Positions 11,301 to 20,480 of a stretch of DNA of 64,000 bases are shown here, one piece after another. Under the pieces are notes generated by a model. That model was not told the origin of the DNA. It was given only the letters and a program-made list of their open reading frames with translations, and searched no databases. Positions within the stretch are counted from its first letter, which is position 1. The number at the start of each line of letters is the position of its first letter. The stretch comes from Carallia brachiata (taxonomy: Eukaryota > Streptophyta > Magnoliopsida > Malpighiales > Rhizophoraceae), in NCBI GenBank assembly GCA_021464245.1, contig JADCRB010000068.1, positions 1,873,297 through 1,937,296 on the forward strand, given 5' to 3'. Both the position numbers and the translations under genes were made by a program.

Positions 11301-14300
11301 ACTTCAGTTCCATACTTGATACATGCTCAACATATGAAGATTTTTTAGGAACGGGAAAACTTTCTACCAAGTCTATTGCTATATAAGGTTTCATAGTTTG
11401 CCCAGCCTTGCCACATTCCACGATTTTGCCACAATCACTTGTTTTGCTCAATTCCGTAGATATGTCATTACCGGTTGGAAACATACCCAAAATTTGCTGT
11501 TGTAAAGACTGGGTTTCATCGTGAAATTGCTCAACTACATGGACTGTCGGAACCTCTGCTGTATACCTTGAGGCTACCAATTTTGATCCTTCACTGTGGA
11601 AATCAAGTGTGATTCCATAATCAGCAGCAGTGAAAGAAGACTCTACAACAGTTCCATTGTTAGCTAGCTCCAAGTGATAGTGTTGACGGACCAATTCGAA
11701 AATCTGCTTGAATGAAGCTTGGAGGTCGGCACGGTAACTGTCTTGGAATTGATTTAAGGATTCTTGCATTTTGGACCGAAAACTATCCAATTGAGCTGGA
11801 AGCATATCCAAAGTCTGCAGCGTCTCCATGATAGCCCTTTTTCTTTTTTTTTTTTTTTTTGGGAAGAATCAAAGAAGAACAGTAAAAGAAGTTGAGAAGT
11901 TGAAGAAGAAGAAAGAATGAGAGATTGGCGCAAGAAGCAGTCCAGGGATGGCCGCTCTGATACCAATGTTAGGACCCAAAGGAAGAATAGAGGGAGAAAA
12001 GAAGAATCAGAAGAGAGGGAAAAGAAGAATTAAGGAGAAGAAGAAGAATTAAAAGGGAGAGGGAAATTGAATTTCATTTTAGGAGAGAGATAAGCATAAA
12101 TTTTATAAAATTCATGATTCTTTAAGTTCATAGACATCAGGCTTTATATATGCCATTCCGTAGAGACTAACCGACTGACTCTAATTAAACTAATTACAAG
12201 AATGTTGTAGACTATTTCTTGGACTTGTGCCTATAAGTTGGACTGGACTTGATACACCAACTTCTAGGTCCTGACAAAATCCTAGAGAATGTAACCGTGA
12301 ATAATGTCAAAAAAAAAACATAGAATTACAGGATTCTTCTAATTTTGATTTTTAGTCAGTTAATATTGACTCTCAAGAAAATTCTTCAGTGATGTCATGT
12401 GAATGTAAGTTTTTGGTTTGTTGCATTTTGCGTCTAAATTTCTGCAGGCTAGTTGCACCTTGGAAGCTGGTGTTAAGATCTACTCGTTAAGGGTGGATTC
12501 TGTGCATTCAGAGGCATACAAGGTCCTTGGTGGGATTAACAGCAGGTCAAGAAAATGAACAAGGTTCGGTTTTTTAGTTTCTTAAACGTGAACTTTCTGT
12601 CTGTGCTTTCGTTCATTTCTCTGCTTAAGTTTGTGTGATCTCTTCATCTTTTCTTGGGAGTATACATGAGATAATAAGTTGGGATTAACTCAACCATAAA
12701 ACTGAGAGTAAATATTAAATAAGGCATATTAAAAATAGTACTTACCTGGTCTGTGTAAAACCCGAATAGTTAAGCATAATGCCAAACATCATTTGATGAG
12801 GTTGAAAAGTAGCATGAGACGGCCTCCATGGTAGAGATGTCATATATTGGCATGCTTTGTTTCTTACAATGATTTTGACTGAATGTTACAGCCAAATTTT
12901 TTTGAGTTGCTCAGTTTTAGTATCACATTGCAGTGTTTTCCCTACTACATTTGATTTTGTTCCTTCTGGATTTTCTGTTACCATATCAGATGCCGTTGTG
13001 GAGGATACAAATGCTGACATCGGACATGGTGAAATTCATCACAAGAAAGAGAAACAGAAAGAGGTATACTTTTCTGAGCTAAGGAATAGATGATTATTGA
13101 AGGATACAAATTACAAGAACTCTATGCATGCAGATATCGCCTTTGTCGACGCTGGAATCTTCTTTTGAGGCTCTTAATGCAAAGAAGTTTGATGGTGATC
13201 ACACATCATATGCTATCTCTGTTTCTATGTTGAGACCCCAGACATAGTTTCTAACGGAATTTCGGTGCTTTTCAGTTGCATTTGCTGTGGATCCCTTGTA
13301 TCATCAAACATCTGCACAATTTGATGAAGGTGGAGCTAAGGGTCTTTTGCTGAACAATCTTGGAGTGTATGGTCATTGTCGAGTGCTATTTGATTCACAA
13401 GAGATTCCAGGGAAATTCATGTTATGTGAAAAGCAACTTGAAATATCAAATGCAATTGATCTTTCTTTTGCTGGAGGTTTGGCATTCTATTTTTTTGCAG
13501 TATTGGGAATTTCTGATTGTTGTTGCATTGCCCTCTCTCCCTCAGTCAGAATTTAAACCTTTTCATTTCAACAGTTTTCAGTCCTTACTTCCTTGCAGAT
13601 TATATCGAGCAGATGGTACTGAACATGCGTACAAAGGATGAAATTTCACCTACGCTCAGGGACATAATTAATCAATTTGATGATGATAATAGAAGACCAT
13701 TAGATACTTTTACTTCCCACCATAAACTAGGTGACCCCATAGACAAAGATTGTGCTGCTTATGATAATGAAGTTGAGATTAACGCTGATGTAGCTGAGAA
13801 TGGTGGAACTTGGAACTTTGATTATGAAGACCAACGAAGTGTTGTTGATGAGGACCCAGAAATCTTGAATGATAGTTTCCCAAGTTATCATGAGGTTTGT
13901 GGCATTGACTACTTTAAAAAATAGCTTTTCCTTTTAGATTTATAGCTTTGCTGTCTCTCTTCATTTTGTTGCAGTTTCTTACAAGAGGTGGTTAACTCCT
14001 GCAGGAAAATGATTTATTTTCTTTGCACAACCTTGACGTGGGAGACAGATTTGACAAAGTGGATACATACTTATTCTCGAACTTGGGATTTTCGTCAAAC
14101 CAAAATTCTTGGGCAGGTCCCGACCATTGGAAATTTCGCAAAATCAAAGGTAGGATTTAGGACGAGTGAATGATTTTACAAACACTGTCTATTAGCATTT
14201 AGTCCACCTGGAATTTTTGTTTGAAAGCTGTTTTATAGGTTCAGAGGAACATTTTGCTGCTGACAAAGGATCAGCAACAGCAACTAAGAAAGCGAAAACT

Positions 14301-16323
14301 AATAAGAAAACAGAACTTGACATTGATTTCATAAAAGCCTTGGAGGGTGAGATGCCTGATGTCTTTGCTCCTCCTAAAAATCCCAGATCATTGCTCTTAC
14401 CTGCAAATAGAGCATTGTGTAATAATAAGTTACCAGAAGATTGCCACTATCAACCAGAGGATCTTGTGAAACTATTTTTGCTGCCCAATGCAATGGTAAT
14501 GTTTAATGCTGATTCTGTAATGATGGAATCTTCTGACACTGAACTGTAAATTTTCATTGTTGTTGATGAAAATCTTGTGCCGTTTGCAGTGCATTGGGAA
14601 GAGAGGAAAGAAGTTCTCAGGTACGTAACTTTTTCCCCTTGTCTCCACAAAAAGATCTTTGATTGCAGCATGCCATCTGCAGGATTCAGCAAGTCAACCT
14701 GATGTTTTTGTATTCAAAATTGTCAAACTGTGAACTAGAGCTAGTAACCTAGGAAAAAAACAAAATTATGTAAGCTGGAATATATTTTCTCTTCTTCCTA
14801 TTTACAAGGCACTCTTCCTATTTTATGCTTTAAATTTCTCGTCCACAGCATCAGAACTCTCTCATTATAGGTGATATTTTAGTGTAATGTGTGGTGCAGA
14901 AGAAAACTTTTGGTCCTTCCGGTCAATTATTATAGGTTCTTGACCTTGTTGCCAATGTTTATACTCTTTCTGACATCATCATTTGCATCAGATAAGTTAT
15001 AGATTAGGATGTTCATTTTTCATTACCTTCTTCACTGCCTCGGCTGCTGTATTTCTGTAAAACATGCACGTGACAATAGAGTGTATTTCCAAGAAGTTTG
15101 TAACCACTTGTCTCTGCTTCAGATGAGTTAAGACAGCAGTCTGATGATTCTGGATCAGTTCCTTCCTGGGATGATGGAAATGATTTCGGGGGCCGATTTG
15201 ATGATGGTAATGATTATAGTGATGCAGAGGAATCGAACACACTTGTTTCTAATCATCGCCAGGTTGGTTTCCAGTTCTCTGAGGTATGAAAACACTTCTG
15301 TTTATTCTTCATAACCTTTATGCCAACTATTCAGGTAAAGAAAATCGAAGTGAACTATGACAAGACCTCTAAACAAGTTGATGTCCAAGCACTGAAACAA
15401 ACGCTTTGGCATCATATACAAGGATCTCCGCAGGTGTCTGTTCAGGTTTGCTAGTTACTTGAATATATTTTTTTATAAAATATAAAATTGTATGTCAAAA
15501 TTTTTAATGTTTTATATATTCATTTGAAGTGGTTAGTTTGGCTACATTACCGTCAATAATTGTTGCTTTACCGTATAGATAACGTCATCACTGGAACTAG
15601 TCACTTTAGAAGATGACTCACTTGATGACTCTTTCAATAATGGCATCTGACCTTGCTTACAGGATCTTCATTCTTTTTTACAAAAAAAAAAAAGCATCCT
15701 GCGAGCTTCCTTTTTTTTTATTATTTATTTACTCAATTATACCATCAACAAACTTCGTTCGGGCATTTCAATTACCTGATGATGACCAGTCCACGAGGAA
15801 AAACGGGGCTGGCATGGGCTATCTCTGGTACAAATGTTAAGAACATAGTATGATTTAAATTTTCTCTTCAGTAGAGAACATGCTTCATGAAGCTTGAACA
15901 GAATGAACTGGGGTGTGATACTGGACAATGTTTAGTTGTTACCTTATGCATAGAGTAGACCCTTTTGGGTTTGGAAGAGGTCTACCACTCTGAATGACCC
16001 ACCCAGATTTTGTCATATATGTTGATGCCTGCTGTTAATGGCCGAGAAGATGATCCTGATTTTGGACTTTGGTCTTCTTTTTTCTTTTTCTTTTTTTTTT
16101 TTTTCCTGAGAAGGATCAAGACAAGGCCCTATCTTTCAAGAATCTGTTGGCCAGCTTTCCAAGTGACTGTGGAGCCGCTACAACCATCGAGGATATATCT
16201 CCCCATCTATGTTTCATATGTCTCTTACATTTGGCCAATGAGCACGGGCTAAGGATACACGGTTGTGCCCGTTTAGATGATCTCAGCATACACCTTCCTT
16301 TCAATGACTTAAGCATGAAGTGA
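8360..16323 (+). CDS. CAP-H: Condensin complex subunit 2 (CAP-H / Barren)
   Basis: CAP-H is the kleisin of condensin I; it bridges the SMC2/SMC4 heads and recruits HEAT subunits for mitotic chromosome compaction. Thirteen exons can be traced with matching phases: 8360-8638, 8726-8824, 12448-12563, 12990-13063, 13134-13194, 13276-13476, 13599-13894, 14005-14149, 14239-14495, 14590-14620, 15123-15262, 15335-15445 (or to 15433) and 16111-16323 (TGA). Diagnostic blocks include VDPLYHQTSAQFDEGGAKG, QNSWAGPDHWKFRK, LPEDCHYQPEDLVKLF and DISPHLCFICLLHLANEH. The product is about 674 residues, as expected for plant CAP-H. Exon 3 has a 2-base loss near 12542 that gives an early TGA as printed; adding two bases makes the phases agree with exon 4. 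Intron 2 is swollen by an LTR element (9060-12276). Intron 1 is 87 bases with no in-frame stop. The last acceptor is GAG rather than CAG or TAG. Confidence 0.93.
9060..9369 (-). repeat. 3' LTR (element orientation)
   Basis: 310 bp, TGTTAGGACC to GGTCCTGACA on the plus strand: near-perfect terminal inverted repeats with TG/CA ends. It contains a TATA-like CATATATAAAG on the element strand near 9236-9246. It matches the LTR at 11967-12276 at 307 of 310 positions by eye. The internal open frame runs into this LTR and stops at 9283. Confidence 0.93.
9283..11829 (-). CDS. 848-residue orphan protein of the LTR element
   Basis: A single uninterrupted frame with a true ATG at 11829, about 137 bases downstream of the 5' LTR and primer-binding site. 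The first 60 residues (METLQTLDMLPAQLDSFRSK onwards) are glutamine-rich and probably helical, like the start of many plant gag proteins. The remainder lacks a CCHC knuckle, a protease DTG, the RT YxDD and integrase motifs. The motif RPRVKM occurs twice, near residues 228 and 590, hinting at an internal duplication. The last 60 codons cross the purine tract and enter the 3' LTR. A different frame there reads EDKDLVDGEELSGP, which resembles the tail of gypsy-type polyproteins and suggests the ORF is a rearranged or replaced internal region. An intact 2.5-kb frame in an element this size suggests recent selection or very recent insertion. Function unknown. Confidence 0.75.
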   Translation of the reverse strand: METLQTLDMLPAQLDSFRSKMQESLNQFQDSYRADLQASFKQIFELVRQHYHLELANNGTVVESSFTAADYGITLDFHSEGSKLVASRYTAEVPTVHVVEQFHDETQSLQQQILGMFPTGNDISTELSKTSDCGKIVECGKAGQTMKPYIAIDLVESFPVPKKSSYVEHVSSMELKFSANIEVCSEWNAARNENNQQLIAKEIFVECGKHGFIEAMGDTPKVFEEMRPRVKMKKNLAAIITVQFKHRARIKFRRNCYYIDGTNEDHKQREGMCNNKCSDSMLKEPREGVLLQQLSTQGKASTAILGSGNDLLHALFTTQLLDVIIASPSLSPKSCLGVNRAVEFLIAKGKPNMVEEWAVVFELVGDRNMNFVVDCTSKLTVIPPSDLPQLDEQSDTWNYWESFWLFGRTLVSIDVKILNLDKWISVFMSCAPADTPPPLKDENLVLLSEVQRIKVLSDCEFGVKVYVYVIVGYNGYNASSWRGTLLVVELVTHLMNVNVTPDVKVDLFHLLPTASEGIKHICVNGWDLSSHFSVGPSVAKGYHDMSKKGTMEDIPCLISSFQDLIQLVKVYCWFVGSMVIVSVQDSRPRVKMRPTLSTLNPAFASIKSEVLGCFGAVFYDSRLEQFIIEDGDGGNTCVHIIVSIGNDKLALAACVEDERLGFLEKDSIVFFEVQGITKLGDGKPWMSGMSKGAVGGNEANNFDAYLQLAIKVLAVICHVLGIDTSQGMVSKKYYMKWTRGQHMVRLTDVDVGEQELQKIHCACDLSLEAKLATFIQIVGVEHTAKKRRKKLQCLELLQTRACFSNFCKSLRTRIWLTGRNCQDLEVGVSSPVQLIGTSPRNSLQHSCN
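9370..9380 (-). other. Polypurine tract of the LTR element
   Basis: On the element strand CGGGGAGGAAT directly precedes the 3' LTR (TGTCAGGACC). This is the expected place and composition for second-strand priming. Confidence 0.8.
11954..11965 (-). other. Primer-binding site (tRNA-iMet)
   Basis: The element strand reads TGGTATCAGAGC, the classical complement of the 3' end of plant initiator methionine tRNA, one base inside the 5' LTR. Confidence 0.9.
11967..12276 (-). repeat. 5' LTR (element orientation)
   Basis: 310-bp partner of 9060-9369; three substitutions seen by eye. The target duplication AAATC follows at 12277-12281. Confidence 0.93.
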
Positions 16324-19300
16324 ATTGCAATAAAATTTAACACATTTGTAGCAATTTTTTCTTTTGTTTTGTGTTTAATATTATGGAAGTTGTGAATCAA
16401 GCTTAATTAGTATCTAGGTTAGGCGAGACCAGAAATCCTCCAGATTCTGATTTTGTTGTACTGCCCCTCTGTTTGCTTTACGCAAAGCCTAATTTGCAGT
16501 TAGCTGATGAATACTGGTTTGAAGCATTATTTCCTTTATATTTTCATTGTAAACTATCATGCGTCCAGTGGCCATTTTGATCTCTAGGGATTGTTTTCTG
16601 ATTCGGTCTTGACATTCAGCTTCTCGGGCACTAAGATTAATGCTGTACTTCAAAGTTTCAGCAGTGGAGTGGATTCGTTGGATGTTTTCATACCAATCGT
16701 AGCTCGATGCAGATGACAAGAGAGATCCAGGCGCAACTGCAATATGTTTTGAGTTATTTGGCACTTGCATTGTCCAGATTGAAAATAAAACTATCGTTTG
16801 GATGGCTGGCCGTTGGTCAAGTCTATAAAGGGTCCCGATTGCTCGAATACATTGTTTTTTTTCCCTTGTTAGCATGCTTACAAGAAAAAACATAACCAAC
16901 ACAAAGTTGTGTGTATTACAATCTTCCAATTAAGTTGTAATGATACCAATTCATCTACACAATGTCATCCTGATTAAATCGATGAGATGACATAGGAATG
17001 CTCAAAAAAAAAAAAAAAAGAGATGGCATAGAAGATAAATAACGATACTACTAAATTGAATATGAAGAAACATATCTTCAGCATAACATCACCCACAAAA
17101 ATTATTTGAAAGTATTTTGTTTACGTTATTGAGATAAATCCATTGAACTCCTCATATATTTTTTTTTTCAAAAAAAAAATCCACTTTATCGTAGAAAATA
17201 TTGTCCGGAGACAGAAATGAGCCATAGCCCATAGCTCATACTGGTATGGTCTCGTCTCGTGTTTCTACAATTCCTAACTTTTCTGTCAATTTTATAACCT
17301 AGAAAAAGAACAAAAAAGTATGGTCTCCTGGATCGACCTATGCCTAAACACGTTTGCCTTTGGTGGTTGCATTGATGTCGGCATAAATATTTGTCGGTAC
17401 ATTGTTAGCATATCATTTCAAATATCAATCTCTTTAGAGCAATTTCTCACGTTTTCTATAAAACGGTGGCGATGTCACTTTTATATATCGACGAATGACG
17501 ATGGTTTGATGAACTTTTCAATATCCTAGCCGTAGCGTAATCAGTAGCACAGATTTTTGCTTTTTATTAACTTTACCTTGTTTATTATCATAATAGTTTT
17601 TAAATTATTTTATTAACCCGTTTTTAATTATCTGGAGGTAACATTTTCCTATCATAAATTCCACCGAAGGGTTCGAAAATATCTATTCTTCATTTTTCTG
17701 TCTTCCAATCAAAGGAAGTAGGCCAAGGAACGACGTGTCCGTCAGTGTGAACACGTGACTCACGTTTTTGTGCAAGAGACAATTAGATGCCGCTGTCCGC
17801 TTGTCCTTTTGCTTATATTTTAATCCAAAGGGAAATGCGCGGATGGGACCACCCTTTTTGGCTTTCTTGGGATATTTTTCCCGTTCACAATGGGGACAAC
17901 AGAGGGATAAGAAAGACTCGGAAAAGCAATGGCCCATGATGATGGATGTTTTTTTTTAATTAAAAATTTATTAAATTATAAATTATATAATTAAAATATT
18001 TTTTTATAAATATTACTTTTTTAAAAAAAAATTTGAATTAAAAACTCTAAAATAAAATTATAACCATTAGCTCCTGACAAACATAAATGATGGATGTTGA
18101 AGCTTCACTTCTTTTACCATTAAAAAGATTGTTGCTGGATTTAAATGTTAAGTGCCTATAATTTTAAGCACAATGAATTGAGTGCAAATTCATCAATAAT
18201 AGAATATATAATTTTTAGATAAGAGATTATAGTTTTGTTATTTATATTGTAAAGCATGCATATGAGAGCATCTACTCTTATCACTTACCTTAAGTATATG
18301 TTTTATTTGATTATTGAAAAATCATTCCATTTATTCAATATTTATGTAAGTGTCCGTATTTTGTCTCCAAAAAAAAAACTTGAAGTGTCTGTATTTAACA
18401 CTACTCGTTTATCTAGTAGTTAAACATTAATTTATTAATTCCAAATCATGATAAAGTATGGTTAAACCATTAAAGTTATGTCATGCTGCCGTTAGAGTGG
18501 ACCAGCCAATCCTATAAATAAAAGCAAGAAAATATTGAAAATTAATAGATAAAAGAGACATGGTTCTCAAGAAACTGCAATTGCCTTACATTCTGTATGG
18601 GCAATCCTGCCTAGGGCGTCATGGGTTTTGTACTTATCTATTTAAGAGCTAAGATATTTTTTTTTTAAGAGTTAAGACTTTGACGCATCAACATGATAAT
18701 GTTTTTTTTAACAAAGAAAAAATTATCATGAATATATTAGTTATTAAATTTATAAATTAGATAAAGAGTTACTTGTTTTATATCCTTTTAACTCTACTCA
18801 TAAGAGGGAATTCACCTCTTGAGTACTGTTGAGACTGTACGTGACTCCTTCAAATTTGACAAAGTATTGCGAATCGTAAATTAAAGTATGCGCGCATTAA
18901 ACATTATTGGACTTCTTCTAAGAGGGCAAAGATTTCAAGTGCAACTGATGTAATTCAAATCAAGATAATAAATAAAAAAAATTCGTCAATTGACCAACTA
19001 AACTCCCACGTCGGATAGTTATGTAAACATCCATAATTCGGTACCACTTTCCTTTGCTTTAATCAAATAATAACCCATAAAAGAAACGGATAAATGTTTA
19101 ATTATGTAAGATATGCAACCAAAAATAAAAGAATTTGCAACCGGATAATATTAAACATTTTCATTGCCCATTACACATTTTATACTTTATAATACACACT
19201 TTGTCATTCTAATTCCATATATATTAATCTTCAGAACAATTCAAGATATTACCATTTTTTTTTGGAGCTAATACATGAACAGAAAATGAGAAGACAGAAA

Positions 19301-19349
19301 AAGGGACAAAATTACTTTTTTTTACATATTTTTTATAATTTTATTACAC
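16324..19349. other. Intergenic, 3' flank of CAP-H then AT-rich DNA
   Basis: Begins with the likely CAP-H 3' UTR (AATAAA-like signal near 16329). The rest is AT-rich with homopolymer runs (for example A-run 17004-17018). A minus-strand open frame at 16489-16929 (146 codons) has no recognisable family and begins beside the CAP-H 3' end; I do not call it a gene. A less AT-rich island at 17690-17940 holds the ACGT-motif cluster listed separately. Confidence 0.5.
17732..17766. promoter_or_regulatory. Cluster of ACGT-core (ABRE/G-box-like) motifs
   Basis: Three ACGT cores fall within 35 bases: GACGTGTCC, ACACGTGAC and TCACGTTT. The first two match abscisic-acid response element and G-box consensus sequences bound by bZIP factors. 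No convincing gene starts nearby, so this may be an orphaned promoter or chance. Confidence 0.35.
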
Positions 19350-19359
19350 AATATTTTTT

Positions 19360-19849
19360 GGATAAGCATTTTTTTAGTCCTAAACCTTTAAGTTTTTTTA
19401 CGTTTGAATTTTAAACTTTTTTGATATTTTATTTGAGTTCTAAACATTTTGATTTTCTAACAAATCAGTCCATCTGTTTAACAAAAGTGATCAATCTATT
19501 AAAAAATAATTTTAATTTTACAAAAAATTATTTAAAAAAGATTAAATATATGAATTGAATGTCTTTTTTATAAAAAAATATGCATATTACCTATTTAATT
19601 CGTATATTTTCTGATTAAAACATATTTAATATTCATATTTTGTTGATGAAAAAATATTTAACTCATGTATTAAGTTTTTTAAATAATTTTTAAATTAAAC
19701 TCACTATTAATAGATTGACACTTTTCGTAACTTAAAGACTGATACTGAATAAAAATTAAAAAATTTAAAACTCAAATAAAATGTTAAAAAAGTTTAAAAT
19801 TCAAATATAAAAAAATCTAAAAATTTAAAATCCAAAAATACTTATCCCC
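19360..19849. mobile_element. Mutator-type MITE, about 490 bp
   Basis: A 10-bp direct repeat AATATTTTTT lies at 19350-19359 and 19850-19859. The ends are inverted: it begins GGATAAGCATTTTT and its right end, reverse-complemented, reads GGGGATAAGTATTTTT; inverted similarity continues for some 60 bases. A 9-10 bp duplication with long inverted repeats and no ORF fits a Mutator-like MITE. Related copies are at 41545-42013 and 54633-55105. Confidence 0.7.
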
Positions 19850-19859
19850 AATATTTTTT

Positions 19860-20480
19860 ATAATTTTATACATTATAAATTATATAAAAATAAAATATAT
19901 AAAAACTCAAAAAATATGCCTTACAACTAACTCTATTACCAGCCAATTCGACTCAATTCCGTACATCAATCATTTACCTATTGTTTATTAGAAGCCACGC
20001 TCAGACCCACACTCTGGCTCTTCAATAAAATCTGGTGCAGACGTTACAGAGAGTACCGGCATCCCATCCCCTATTAGTAAGCTTACATGATACATAAAAT
20101 GTTTCAAATTTTGTCTTAAAATAAATTATATATGTATTTTTAAAATTATAATTAATATTTTAAACATAAAAATAAGAAATATTATAAAAATATTAATTTT
20201 TATTTAAAAAATAATAATTATAATTTTACTTAAAATAAAAATCTACACATTAAATATCGTTTCATATACTTTTTTTTCATAATAAATGGACCTCGTGAAT
20301 AGCCCAGTTTCGTGGTGCTCCAAAACACGCCCACTAGAGAGAGAGAGAGAGAGAGAGAGAGAGCTCTAGAGCACTTTCCGGTAAGGTGTTGAAACAATTC
20401 GTAAAGCCAGGAGCTTGCTGAATAAAAGTCACTCTTCCAACAACAAAAAGGGGCAAATAAAAGGGAAATTAAAAGCGTCC
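19860..20480 (+). promoter_or_regulatory. 5' flank and leader of hydroperoxide lyase
   Basis: AT-rich upstream sequence, then a (GA)n tract at about 20336-20363, roughly 120 bases before the ATG at 20481. GA tracts in plant leaders can bind BPC/GAGA factors (family knowledge only). An in-frame ATG at 20415 would add 22 residues, but the ATG at 20481 gives the better N-terminus for this family. Confidence 0.4.

Larger units (their letters stand above)
9060..12276 (-). mobile_element. Complete non-autonomous LTR retrotransposon in CAP-H intron 2
   Basis: A 3,217-bp element is flanked by a perfect 5-bp target duplication AAATC (9055-9059 and 12277-12281). It has two 310-bp LTRs differing at three positions, a primer-binding site next to the 11967 LTR matching initiator-methionine tRNA, and a purine tract beside the other LTR. 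These fix its orientation as minus, antisense to CAP-H. Inside is one 848-codon frame with no reverse transcriptase, integrase, protease or RNase H that I can see, so it must be mobilised by another element. The tRNA-Met primer is common in both Ty3/gypsy and copia groups. About 1 % LTR divergence makes the insertion young. Confidence 0.92.

Noticed and set aside
13988..14173. 61-codon frame overlapping CAP-H exon 8
   Set aside because: Out of frame with the conserved reading NQNSWAGPDHWKFRK; a shadow.
16489..16929. 146-codon minus-strand frame beside the CAP-H 3' end
   Set aside because: No recognisable domain, no splice or promoter context, AT-rich composition; likely chance frame in the 3' flank.
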